A program made the translations under genes and the position numbers. Of a stretch of DNA of 64,000 nucleotides, positions 36,396 to 48,015 are shown piece by piece (position 1 is the first letter of the stretch; each line of letters opens with the position of its first letter). Under the pieces are notes generated by a model. That model was given only the letters and a program-made list of their open reading frames with translations. It was not told the origin of the DNA and ran no database searches. The stretch lies in the NCBI GenBank assembly GCA_003117195.1, contig BDSI01000009.1, forward strand, positions 372,001 through 436,000, given 5' to 3'. The stretch is from Eudorina sp. 2006-703-Eu-15. Its lineage: Eukaryota > Chlorophyta > Chlorophyceae > Chlamydomonadales > Volvocaceae.

Positions 36396-36660
36396 ATGGT
36401 ACTTTTTTGGGGGGAAATGCTCTTGTGCCGGAAAGATTCGGGCGGGCTTTCACCATGGAAATTGTATGTTGCTGATTATGTTTCAAACCAAGCCATCACC
36501 GAAAAAAAGACCCCGCACAACTAATCGCATGGCTATTTTGCAATTCAGTAAGCGGCTTCCGCATCGTCAGTCAGAGTGTTCTTGTGTCCAGTTTTTTTTA
36601 ATTATGGCTATAGTTTTCATTTTATGTAATTAGTAAGCACCCCATGGACGAGCGTCTTCA
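36396..36660 (+). repeat. Dispersed repeat, copy 2 (265 bp)
   Basis: Near-identical partner of 28065-28333 in the same orientation, 8.3 kb away. Confidence 0.88.
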
Positions 36661-36969
36661 TCGCTTCTGCAGATCTGCATGTTATTGCCAGTTCAATTAT
36701 TATTGCAATATAATGTTTTTTATCGATAGCCAAGACTGCTGGCAAACATCCTTTGAGTTGGTTCACCCGTGCGGGTAGCCCAATCGCCTTTGTTGCGGCT
36801 TCAGTACGGCCCAAACACACGGCAATTGGCATTATATGTGATACCAGAGCTTCATCAGCGCATCTTGCCTCCGGCTGCAAGAGTCACCGTAGCCGTACCG
36901 AAACCCTAATCGGTGGACAACATTCCCAGCCACGATACGGTTGTCCTCGAAGCGCAACAGTTGCTGTGC

Positions 36970-37175
36970 TTATCCCTTTTGTATTGCTGCCCCGCGGTGT
37001 GCCTCTGCTTGCGTAGGCGGCTGTCTGGGTGGGGTTGCAGCCCTCTGTTTTCTTTGTTCGCGGCGTTGAGGTGTGGGGGTACCTTGCCGTTCTGTCGGTG
37101 GGGCCCACTGGGGCTTGCCCTGGTATACACCGTTGATCCTTTTTTTCGCATTCCGCTGTAACGTCCATTCATTGA
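36970..37175 (-). mobile_element. Transposable-element coding fragment, copy 1
   Basis: The minus strand encodes GVYQGKPQWAPP, then TPTPQRREQ, then ATPPRQPPTQAEAH. The plus strand at 49580-49795 encodes the parallel VVYQGKPQQAPP, TSTPQRREQ, MTPPRQTPNQAEAH. The GTTACAGCGGA motif precedes both. Conserved peptides with diverged DNA imply an element protein under past selection. Element class unknown. Confidence 0.55.
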
Positions 37176-37289
37176 TTCATTCCCCAATGCATTCTGCCTA
37201 CCTGCAGCACGGCGCGGCCAAAGGCTTCTCGAGATTCTGTGCAGGGTTTGCAAGTACGAAAGTTCAGGTGCTACCTTGAAGGCTGCCAA

Positions 37290-38130
37290 TTCACACGTGG
37301 AGCGACCTGGACACGTTGCAGCGCTTCTTCACCCACACAGACCTCTCCCAGGTCACCTACCGCCCCGGGCCCCAGGACAAGCCGACGCTCAGTCCCTTTT
37401 CCCCGTCAACCCTCCACCCTTCCCCGAAACACCTACCCCATCGCCTCCATCTCCGCCACAATGCCTCGCCTCCGCCGCTACACCACCTTCCTACCCAGTT
37501 TCACTCTGGCCCACCACCAAGCCGCCCATCGACAGCACCGCCAACCACGGCCCCCGTCATTCCTGCTTCGCCCTCACCTCCCATGTCCTTCCTGACCCCA
37601 ACCTCGCAGCAGCTATCCGCACCGGTTGCACCAATAATCTCAAACCATACCAGCGCCGCTCCATCGCCGCTCCATCTACTTCGCCAACTGGATCGCCATA
37701 CCCAACGACCTCACCCTTCACCGCCGACTTCTTCACGACTTCCACGATGCCGCTTCCTCAGGTCACCCCGGGAACGCTCCAAACCCGCCACCCAATCCCC
37801 ATATGGCCTCCTCCATCCCCGCCTACATTCACTCGCCCGAGGACCCACGGGTCCATACAGGGACCTCATCGCCAATTCACCAAAGGCCTTGATGGCCGCA
37901 CCTACACCACCGTCATCACCTTGGTCGATGTGTTTTAACCAAACAAGGCCACTTCGCCCCCGCCAAGAAATCCACCGCCCGTGACACCGCCCTCCTCTAT
38001 CTGCCCCGTGTCTACCGCCTCCACGGCCTCCCCACCATCCCCGTCTCCAATCGTGATCCTCGCTTCATTGCCGACGTACGTCTGGCGGCACCTTCTGGGA
38101 GCAACTCGGCACTTCCCTGAGGCTGTCCTC
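37290..38130 (+). mobile_element. Ty3/gypsy integrase-region remnant
   Basis: LLHDFHDAASSGHPG (about 37722-37770) resembles the HHCC zinc-binding start of integrase. Next come a GRTYTTVITLVDVF/TKQGHFAP segment and YRLHGLPTIPVSNRDPRFIA, the SDRDPRF core motif, in shifting frames with stops. An upstream piece (FFTHTDLSQVTYRPG) recalls the end of the RNase H region. Opposite in orientation to the chromodomain copy at 33768-34165, so a separate insertion. Confidence 0.65.
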
Positions 38131-40553
38131 CGCGTGCCAGCCATCCCCAAACCGACGTCCAAACCGAGGAGCGCACCCATCGCACTGAAGCGAAAATCCG
38201 TCGTACGTACGTCCAGCCAATGCAGGACAACTGGGCCGTCTACCTCCCCCATTGCCGTAGCTGGTGTTGTGACGTCGCTTCGCTGCTCTGTCGGTGGGGC
38301 GCCGCCGGAGTTCCGGCCGGTAGGGTAGGGTAGGGTAGGGCAGGCACTGATGGCCCCTTTGTGCGATACGCGGCGGCATTCAGCGTCGCTCGCGCTGGGC
38401 ATTTCACCGGGCCTTGCGGGTCGTCGCCCCAAGAGCTGGCCCCAAGGTAATTCCCTGCAAGTCAGGAGGCCCAGATCCATCGATGCGTGCCCAGCGCTCA
38501 ATCACCCGCGCGTGCCGGATTGCATCACCTGCCAAGGCAGGTCTAATGGTTTAATGCTTGGTGCTTCTGCGAGCTACGACGTACCATTCGTCGTACTGAG
38601 CCCATGTTGACGTAACGCTTTGCAAAGCAAGGTCGGGATGTCTGCGCTGCTCCTCACGTGTGGTGGTATTACACTTGAACAGAAGCGTATGCACGGCATA
38701 TACGGGCATGCCATGCGCATGCCGGAATACCGGCATGTGCTTTCCCCTCTGAAGCCCGACAACGCGTTCTTGACTAACTCCTGCTCCAATCGGCACTTCG
38801 CCGTGAGGTAGAACGGGCCAGACTGCAGGCATCATGTCTTTCAGGTTTGCCAACCGACATGCGCACCTCTCGCAGTAACCCGCTGACGTTTACGTTACTG
38901 AATGGGACACTAACATTCGATACATGACATGCACGGCTGGAAAAAAACATCACCTCGCGCTTTGCCGGCGAAGGAATTGACTGGGTCGTGCGCGCGCGCG
39001 CGCACACACACACACACACACACGGGTCTCTTATCTAAACACACGCACACACACAGACATAGGGGAACTACCGATACCGCGATGCTGTCACATGCAGTCT
39101 TCTTGCTGAACCATCAATATTACCGATACGACGCCATAACACTCCTGGCATGGCGACAAACATCAACTGCACGGCTGGGACCCTGCTGGGACCGCACACC
39201 CTTATTGAGATCGGCCCTGGAATCAAAGCTGCGTTGCAGGCCCTTTCGCCACTCTTATCGTGCCGCAAATGGATGCAGCATAACTCGACCGAAAGTGCTC
39301 TAGCTAAGCGCTTTCACTTCCGGTATCCGCGTGGGGCACAAAGACGACCGGCAAATGGCCCACTGGCGGCACTGAAATTTAGAGTGCATTGCGCGCGAAT
39401 GGCTCCGGAGCACCGCTTTGGCCGGCTCCCCCGTCCCATGGCCCCGATGTGCTGTGATGCACTGCTTATACATGCGCACAGAAAAGAATGAGTGCGAGCC
39501 GCCTCCCAAGCAAAGGTAGGTAGCCCCAAGCAACCTTCCCCGGGCGGCCGGCCGCAACACCCTGCACCACAGCCGCACCCAAAGCCCGATTCTTGCGAAG
39601 CATTGCGCCCTAGGGACCGACGTCCGATCGACGTGTCACTACGGTCAGGACTCCCCCGACCGCGGTGGACAAATGGGTTCGACCCGCGGTGAGGATGCGA
39701 CCGTCTAGCACGACCCGTACATGCCAGTGGGTCGGACACTGTCGACCGGCGCGCCGTCCCCTGTGCGCCTTTCCAAGTTTGCTACCAGTCAGACATTGCC
39801 CCTACTGTTCCTGTGTCAATGCCGCTGGTGAAGCCCTCACAATGTCGTTATGGCATATTTCTTCGCAGAGCGCTATGACCGCCGCAACACGCGGCTGCAT
39901 ACAGAGCCCCGTCCGCGTCCCCCACGCCTCCGCTCCACAAGATCAAGCAGACAACTTGCAATAGACCGCACACCAAACCGTCTATATTGGGATAAAATGG
40001 CAAAACGCCCTGAAACGCCGAACCCCGAAAGCGCGCATTGCTCACCACTGTCCCGGGGTATGAACAGAGACGAGGCGAGCGCGCTCCCATCCGAAAGAAT
40101 GACGGTTGCGCTGACATCCGTCCCCACAGCAGCCAGTATCGCATGCTTCGCATGAATGCAGTCCGGGGCTGCAGCCACCAGGGGATGTATGTCTCCGGGG
40201 GCAACGTCCCTAAAAACACCCCGTCGTGGTGGACTTCATTACGTGGACCTCATGCAGCTTCCAAAGGCCGCCCCAGACGCGTTCCGACAAGTGCAACGTG
40301 CAAGCCCACGCCCCTGTATCCATACTACACCAAGATCAAAAATACACATGAGAGCACTAGACACCGCCAGCCATCATCGCCCCTGGCCAACCGCTGTAAG
40401 GGAACGGTCCCCTCCCTGGGCGTCCCTGGAGTTATGATATCGCTCGCAACCTGACACGAGCCGCTTTAGTTGATGCACAAGTCGGAGGCCAAAGCGTCCC
40501 CCTGAGGTGGTTGGGCGCGAGGCCGAGACCCCTGACCGCGACACGTCAGGCCG
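38131..40553. other. 2.4 kb without a recognisable gene
   Basis: Contains a short (TAGGG)n run near 38321-38341 and (AC)n near 39001-39022. Frames are short. The minus frame at 39873-40178 (ATVILSDGSALASSLFIPRD) might be element debris. The region should include the 3' UTR of NAD kinase at its right end. Confidence 0.4.
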
Positions 40554-43500
40554 TCAGGCCAGGTACCGGATCCTCTCTTCGGGTTCCCTCTCCAGGTGGC
40601 CATCGCCGGCATCCACCACCCCGGCCCCAGCCCCGACCGCGGCGGCGCCGCTGTTGCTGCCGCCACTGCCAGCGCTGCCGCCGTGGCGTCGCCCACGCCT
40701 CCGACCGCCGCGGCCATGGTTCTTGCCGCGGCCCGCGGCCTGGTCCATGTTCCGTATCTCGCAGCACGACGCCACCTGCAGCACCTTGGCAGGCCGCGTC
40801 CGCATCACGGCCGGCTGCAGCGGTTTGCTGGCCGCCGCCAGGGCCGCCGCTGCCACCGTGACCGCAACCGACGCGCGCGATACCTCCCTCGCCAGCGCCG
40901 CCTCGTCCGGGTCGTCCAGGCTGTTGAGCGCCGAGTCGCTGGTGTCGCCGTCGCCCCGGCCGTCCGCGCTGGCCCAGCCGCTGGCGCTGCAGCTGTGCTG
41001 CGCGCGAACGCCGCCCAACCCGACACCCACGCTCTGCACCCTCCTGCCCAGGGTGGTGGTGGTGGTGCTGCTGCTGCCGCTGCTGCTCATCGCGACGGCC
41101 CCGTCGCCGTTTCCCGACTTGGCGGGCTTCCTCCCGGAACCCACCCGGAGGTTGGACCCCGTGGAGGGGGCCGGGGGAGGCTTGGAGGGCGCTGGGCCGT
41201 GGTGTCCGTTGGTGGCAGCAGCGCCGCCGGGCGGCGTCGGCGATGCGCCGCCGGTGCTGTGCCGCGGGTGGGTGGGCCTGCCCAGTCCTAGGATGTTGCG
41301 CTCCGAGGACTGGCGGGGCAGCGCCGCGGCCGCGGCGGCGGCGGCCGCGTGCACCAGGTACGCGTCGTCGGGGACGGGGCAGCCGTCCGCCGCCGCCAGC
41401 GCGGCCTCGGCGGCTTCCCGGTCCGCGTGTCTGGCGCTGCACAGCTCCTGCTGCTGGGCGCCGATGGGGCTGGGGCAGGTGGGCAGCTGCCGGATGGCCT
41501 GGTTCCATTTGAGCTTACTGGTGATGCCCTCGTACCTGCCGCCGCGAAGTAAACGACATAAAAAAGCATACATGAGGGGTACATCTTTCAATACCCTCAA
41601 GAGCTGCTGGTGCGACAGCAGCAGCAGCACAGCAGCCGGGGCAAAACCACCCGTGCTCGATCTCACGAGGCACCAGCAGTTCGAATGTCAAAGGTGTACC
41701 TGGCTGCCGATCCACCAACGAAGAGGTTGACCACGCTACGCCCACATGCCACTGTAGTTTCAAAACCCAAATCGCAACCCCTTACTCCCTTCGTGCAACC
41801 TCAAGCCTAGGCGGCTGCCACCCGCCGTCCTCCAGTCCCCAGCCCCGGGGTGATTAATAATCTCCATACTCCGCCAGACCAGGGTCAGGGTCAGGCGGGG
41901 ATCCCGGCTGCGGTCCCGGTCCCATGGCCCCCCCCCCTCACGCACCAGTCCGTGTCCATGGGTCCCAGGCTGATGACGGGCAGGGGGCACAGCGAGGTGG
42001 TGAAGAACAACGAGGTGCCCCGCCGCACCCGCATGGGCTTCTTGCCGTCGAACGAGGCCCGCGCGTGGGAGCGGGCGCACGTGGGCAGGTGCACGCAGAT
42101 GGAGGAGGACTCGGGGATCACCACTGGCCTGGGGGCGGGGGGGGCGGGGTGGCATCAGGGAGGGACCCCGGGGGGGGGGGGCCACGGCGACCGCATGGTG
42201 AAGTATGACAGGGACGGGACCGCATGGTGACGATGTGCAACCCAGTTCGGCGGTCTACCCAACAGCACCTTCCTTGCCCCGGAGACCCATTCCATCCATC
42301 CATCCATCCATCCATCCATCCATACTGGCTGGGTGGATTCAACCCTGCGTAGAAGAATGCGTGGGCGTTGCCCGCAACCGTCCGAGTTGCTCGGCGCATC
42401 TAACCCATGCCGTCACCCGTCGCTAGCCTGGTCGAACACCACCTTTCCTTCGGTAAACTAGGAGGAACCTGGGAGTGAGTGAGTGATGGGAAAGGGTCCG
42501 GCTGGATACTCCAGGTATCTATGGCTATGGACACTCGGCTGTGGGCTCGGTCGGGCGGGTTCCTTTTCTAAACACTCGGCTGTGGGCGAGATGGATCCAC
42601 ACACGTCGCTTTACAATGTTCCCGCGGGGGGCCCCGCGGGTCCAGCACCCCGGGGGCATCCACCCACTGTTCCACTGCGCACCTGAATGACAGCGACAGC
42701 GGGGCGATGGGCGTGAAGACGGTGCACGGCACCGAGGGCGCCACCACGGGGCCCCCGGCCGACATGGAGTAGGCGGTGGAGCCCGAGGGGGTGGAGATGA
42801 TGAGGCCATCCGCCTCCACGTTGGTCACGTAGCTGCCGTCGATGAAGATCTCCAGCAGCACAGCTCCAGGGAAGGCCCCGCGGTCCAGCACGCACCTTGG
42901 AATACAGCCAACAACAACAACGGAGGGCGCCGTTGCCACGGCATCGGTGTAGGCCCGACAGAGAGAGATCCCGTACGCGAGGCAGCGCGCGACTCGCCCA
43001 AGGGATACCGTGCACGTGGCAAGTCGCTCTTGAAATGCGGGTCCATGTGTCTTGCAGCCGCCACCCATCCTAGGCGTCGTCATGTTCCCTGCCTGTTGCG
43101 GATGTGTCAATGCTGCAACCAATCAAGTCGCTGGAGTCGAGAAGACCAAATCTGGGCTTTGACTCGCTCAATGAGCTCTTGAGCTCAGCCCACAAGCCCC
43201 AGCTCCCCACTCACTCGTTCAGCACGTGGTGGACGGCCTCCAGTCGGCCGTCGTACACCACCTCGCAGCGCTTGCGCGTGCGCAGCGTGCAGTACAGCGG
43301 CTGGCTGTTGGTGTCCAGCACCCGCTCCAAGGTGCCCTCGAAGTGCGCCACGTCGAAGGGCGTCAGGAAACCCAGTGTACCCATCGCGAAGCAGAGAACG
43401 GGCGGCAGGGGCTCGTCCTGCGACCAACCAACCAACCAAGCGATTTCCAAGACATTGGTTACGGCGCAAGACAGGCAGAAAACAACGCACAGATGATGAC

Positions 43501-45014
43501 CCTGAGTTTGGACCTGAGTTCAAGACAACCCTGAGTTCCAGACAATCCTGAAACTTCTCAGCAACGGCCGGCGGGTCGGGACCTGCTGGAACCGCAACTG
43601 CCCCTGTCATGCGGACCCATGGGTCACTCACCTCCTCAAACAACGACGTCAGGTAGAGCACCGTCCCATCACCACCCAGCGAGATGCAGAAATCGATATC
43701 ATGGCGATTCAGGTGCGGGTCGAAGACGCTGAACTCCTGCAGGGCGCAAGGATGCGGCCGCCGCGTGGATGGAACCCCAGGGCCAATACCATGGACACAT
43801 GGTCACACGCGGAGGGTCCAACCGTGACCATGGTCACACGCGGAGGGTCCAACCGTGACCATGGTCACACGCGGAGGGTCCAACCGTGACCATGGTCACA
43901 CGCGGAGGGTCCAACCGTGACCATGGTCACACGCGGAGGGTCCAACCGTGACCATGCGCAAGAAGCGCCATCGGATCCAGGTTACAGCTGCCATCGCGTC
44001 TACTACCCTGGGGGGCAATCATGTTTTAATAAAAAAACAAGACGGATCACTTCGCTTCCACACATCAGACTTCAGACATTTATCAGGTCAAGCTGATGTG
44101 ACCTGCGACCGACGGGTCTGCTTCATACGCGGCGGTGACCCTCTCCGACGCAATACCCTGCCGCGTCCGCCACAAGGGCCCTTCCATCTGGGTGGGCACA
44201 ATGGAGCTTAATTTCAGTTGGCCCTGCCGGCCCAAGTTGCCCTGCAGAACGCATGAGAACCTGCACCTCGCCTCGGGGCAACCCGCAAGGCCGTGACGTA
44301 GCAAAGCAGTCACGGGTGGGGATGAAAATTCGGTGTAAAACCCGAACATGACAGGGTTTGCTACGAGACCCGGACAAAGCCCCGCACCTTGAACTCGGTT
44401 GCCGCGACGACCTTCTCTACAAATACTTCAATGCCACGCCCTTGTAGCCAAGCACCAATCTCCTTGAGTTTGGCCGAAGCGTCTGGGTTCTTGGGCTTCT
44501 TTACTATCAGCACCTTGCTCGGGGCGCCCGGCTGCCACTGAGGGCGATGACACGGTATTTGGATGCATACATACATGCTTCTAATCATGACCTGAAAATC
44601 GGATGTTGTCAAGTAACCTGGCAAGTGCTAGCCTTGTTGCCATCGGAGTTTCCCCGCGACGAACGTTGACGGAAGGGCTGCCCGATGACCAGCAGTTACA
44701 GCCCGCGGGCCCGGCAGGCCTACCTTTATCAATGCTCGCCGCCGCAGCCTCAGGGCTGCGGAGTCATTGTACTTCACAGCGGCACCGCGTATAATTCCAC
44801 TCTCGAAAGCCTCTCCTTCCGACGCGATACAGCGCCGCACAACCGAACTTAGGCCTCCATTCATGCTCGACACTAATGAAGATCGCGAATTTGAAAGAAC
44901 ACTTTTGCTTTGCATATGTACTCGACGCATGAGGACGTGCTCAAACGAAGCTACGTGGTGCACGGAGGATTTTGCTACCCTTGATGTTGCCATGCGAAGA
45001 CAGAAACGTATCAT
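40554..45014 (-). CDS. NADK: NAD kinase (ATP-NAD kinase), seven exons
   Basis: Phosphorylates NAD+ to NADP+. Exons: 45014-44724, 44537-44388, 43736-43632, 43417-43215, 42895-42683, 42128-41946 and 41535-40554. All phases close, giving 708 aa. Residues 1-75 are basic and Ser/Val-rich, like a transit peptide, and an in-frame stop precedes the [16 protein letters not shown] starts the catalytic domain. Signature motifs are [10 protein letters not shown] (about residues 165-174), [45 protein letters not shown] and [12 protein letters not shown]. The domain ends at [18 protein letters not shown] (about residue 400). About 300 further residues are low-complexity (Ala, Gly, Ser, Thr runs; basic Gly/Arg end), unusually long for the family. 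The gene is divergent from 45320. The enzyme call is firm; plastid targeting is inferred. Confidence 0.95.
42292..42324. repeat. (CATC)n tract
   Basis: About eight CATC units in the NAD kinase intron 42129-42682. Confidence 0.93.
43798..43956. repeat. 31-bp minisatellite, five copies, palindromic junctions
   Basis: Five virtually identical 31-bp units starting CATGGTCACACGCGGAGGGT, in the NAD kinase intron 43737-44387. Each junction forms the perfect 14-bp palindrome GTGACCATGGTCAC. Confidence 0.96.
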
Positions 45015-45319
45015 TAACCATCAGTAGGGTCCGCTGGCGGACACGGTGGACGGCAGGGTTCAGTCCGAGACGTGCACTGGAAGTACGAGGCGTTCGTTGC
45101 CGAAACACACGACTTGATGATGAAGCATGTGAAGTTTGTAATGATGTATTGGGGCGGCAATCCGAGTTGTCCGTCTGACCGTCTCGGGGAGGGAGCACCA
45201 ACGGCGTACGGTATGGCCAATGAGTAGTGAAATGCTGAAATCCGTCCGTTCGAGCTGGAGGGCACACAAAATATCTTCAGCCTAGATATTTCCTGTAGCT
45301 TTCACTGTATGGTAATGAC
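45015..45319. promoter_or_regulatory. Bidirectional promoter region, NAD kinase and membrane protein
   Basis: Only 305 nt separate the two divergent ATGs. No canonical element was identified. Confidence 0.45.
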
Positions 45320-45847
45320 ATGTCGTCAGTTCGGAGGCGGCAGCTACCGGTTGCACTACAACTACGCAAGCATGCTCACCAGGACATTTCTTACTGGGCA
45401 GTGGTTGCGGCGCAGACCATGCATACTAGCAGTGTCGAAATTATGAGACCTTATGATGCCTCCTGGCAGCAACCGCCGAAGAACAAGAACTCGGTGGCGG
45501 TTAACTTCGTTGACGAGCTGAAGCCCACCTGGCCAGATCTCGAGGGCTTCACCGTGTATGTCACCAAGGAGTGGCTTGAGAGCTGTTTCGCTGAGCCAAC
45601 CTGGGAGGAATTCACGCGTTCCAACGTTACCGCCCTTGGCGCCTCGGCGGGTATCATCAGCGGCCTGCTGCCACCGGAGGGCGTACCGGTGCACGTGAGC
45701 GCGAAGCGCGAAGCCCAGAAACCGAAGCCGGCCAGTTGGACGTCATCTGTGTTGGATGCGCTGCCGCTGCTGATGCTGAACGCCATCCTTGCCGTACTGT
45801 TCTGGCTGGCCGTCCGCTACGCGGAGCGCGCAATGACAGCAGATTGA
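45320..45847 (+). CDS. Putative tail-anchored membrane protein (175 aa)
   Basis: Single-exon frame with ATG at 45320; the in-frame ATG at 45419 is an alternative start. The central part (SVAVNFVDELKPTWPDLEGF, VYVTKEWLESCFAEPTWEEF) is soluble and mixed in composition. A Lys/Pro linker then leads to one C-terminal hydrophobic segment, LDALPLLMLNAILAVLFWLA, followed by a short RYAERAMTAD tail. One transmembrane helix at the extreme C-terminus with no signal peptide fits a tail-anchored topology. Codon bias is strongly coding. Family not recognised. Confidence 0.65.
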   Translation: MSSVRRRQLPVALQLRKHAHQDISYWAVVAAQTMHTSSVEIMRPYDASWQQPPKNKNSVAVNFVDELKPTWPDLEGFTVYVTKEWLESCFAEPTWEEFTRSNVTALGASAGIISGLLPPEGVPVHVSAKREAQKPKPASWTSSVLDALPLLMLNAILAVLFWLAVRYAERAMTAD

Positions 45848-47257
45848 GCTTGCCCCGCCATGCTTAGCCGCGAGGGTTAAGGACAACAGCGGATGCCGAC
45901 ACAATCCATCAAGTGTTCATCTTTCGGAGCTTGGGTTCTGGGACGGTGTCAGGCAAGGGAGGGACGTCGGCAGTGCAGTTCATCTCAGGAACGTGAACTA
46001 GCGCGGTCTAGCGCGGCGCCGCAAATGGCTACGCAATGCGATTGCGTCGTCACGTTTTCCGACGTTGGCGGTGGTTGTGACATGTCAGTTACGTGCACAT
46101 AAATCGACACGTGCGTCCATCACGAGCTGGATGTACGGAAGTGTGTGTATGTGTGTGGCTCGGTGGGCAGGGCAGGGCAGGAGTGTGTGAAAATCCCAGT
46201 TTAAAAACTCGACATACTCTTCTTGAAAAGGACTTTCTCGTATTCCTCTCGGTTCGTAAGCATCGTGACGGGGGAGGTCCCTCCCTGGACGTACGGCCGC
46301 TGGCTGCAGCCGCCGAACCGGTGGCGCCGCATGTGTCGAACACACACCAGGAGGTGAATCGCATTGAGTCCGTCATTTCGCTGTGCTGCTTCCTCTCTGA
46401 AGCGTTGACCAACCAGGAGGTTGATGATGTGCGGAATGATTGCATGTCCGACTGATGTGAGCCCCGCTACCTCCCGCAGGGGGAAGAAAGGAGGACGGAT
46501 GTGGGTTGGGCCACTCCTGGCCGAAGTTAATGCGGAAACCAAAGCATATATAATTCGAGTGCAGGTGCAAGAGTCGCGGGGCTGATGGGAAGCCGCTGTT
46601 TGCCACCCCCCACACTCAAAAGCAAGGGGGTGCATTCGAGTGATCTCGGAGCTTATTACGGCACCCCTGGGATGGGCTGCTGGGGGTGTTGTGTTGGACA
46701 TGTCGGCGGTGCGGGGGCCCGGTTAGCGAGGTGGGGCGGACGTGCCGCTGAGCTCGCGGCAGGGGCGGCGTGGTGCGGCTGGCGCCGGCTGGACACCATG
46801 TTCATCCTCTTCAAGCCAGTAGCTGCATTGTTTGAAAAGCATAGATGGCTGCAACTATCCGTCAGCTGCCCGTCTCGGCGACTCATCCCATAACCAACAT
46901 CCATGACTTTTGGCTTGCGATTTACCAAAAGAATGCCCGCCAGATCATGCGATTTGCAGCCGTACAAGCGAGACCGTATTGCGCGAATCGACACCGGGCA
47001 AATGCAGAGATCCTGCGGACGAGGAGAAGGAAGTTAAGACCTATTCGGAGGACGATAATGCAGTTTTTGGCTTTGAGACGCTGAGTCTTCACTTCCCCTG
47101 GAGACTGTCCGGCTGCCCTTCGAAGCCTCTGAGTAGATCTTCCCGCGCCGCCACGCGCGCTTAGGGCATTCACCCAGGGTCGGCCCTGACCTGTGAAACT
47201 GCTGACCAGCTATCAACTTTGCGCTCTCCGCGAGAGCCGAGGAGCAGAACCGAGGAA
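45848..47257. other. 1.4 kb intergenic, no gene recognised
   Basis: The right end should hold the promoter and 5' UTR of the DoxX-like gene. The plus frame at 46093-46455 is open but lacks recognisable domains or coding context. Confidence 0.4.
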
Positions 47258-47977
47258 ATGGAGATGCAGAACCTGACGCGGCCGCCAGAGGCCGGCACCG
47301 GCACAACGAACAGCAGCGGGCTTTACAGTGAAATCCAACCTCTGCTGCCGCCGGGTGGCTCGGTGGCTGCCCCGCCAGCGGGGCCTGGATACGTCCGACC
47401 GATCCCCGGCCCCGCAGGTGAGCGCGATGAGGTTTACGCGGGCATCGCCTGCCGATGTCATGAGAGTACCCACAAAGCAAACATTTTACAAAAATGCTAG
47501 CCGCCGAGATGTCCAGTAAGGTCTCCGCTCTCTCAACCGGCGCGTTTTGGATTTGCCGCGCTTGAAAGCGTCGCGCGGCGGTCGAGTCATCGCCTTTTCG
47601 CGGACATCGACCCATGGGTCACCAATGCTCCGCGGGGTCAGGTTGGCATCCGACCCGCGCAGGCTCCCTAACCGCCGTCTGCAGCGCCTCCGCCGACCCA
47701 GCCAGCGGTCTCTCCACAACTGCAACTACAGCTGGTGCCCTGTCCACAATCCACTCCCCGCCGTCTCAGAAGAAGCAGCCCGGGCGATCCCGCGCATTTA
47801 ACCATTGTACTGTACTGTACTGTATTGCACTGGACTGTACGGCCGCATTCTCGAGCCCGTGCATTGTCGCGCGGCCGGCTGGCTGAACCTCCGTCAGAAC
47901 GTCACCAAAGCCGCGGCGTGCCCTGACCTGTCCGACGGGTGTCCCGGCCTCCGGGCGCCGGCCTGCGCGTTCCGCCG

Positions 47978-48015
<38 letters not shown>

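Noticed and set aside
38321..38341. (TAGGG)n as an interstitial telomere
   Set aside because: Only about four units, and green-algal telomeres of this group are usually TTTTAGGG; best seen as a simple repeat.
46093..46455. Plus-strand 120-aa frame as a gene
   Set aside because: Begins in GT-repeat sequence, lacks a domain, and the antisense frames are equally open.
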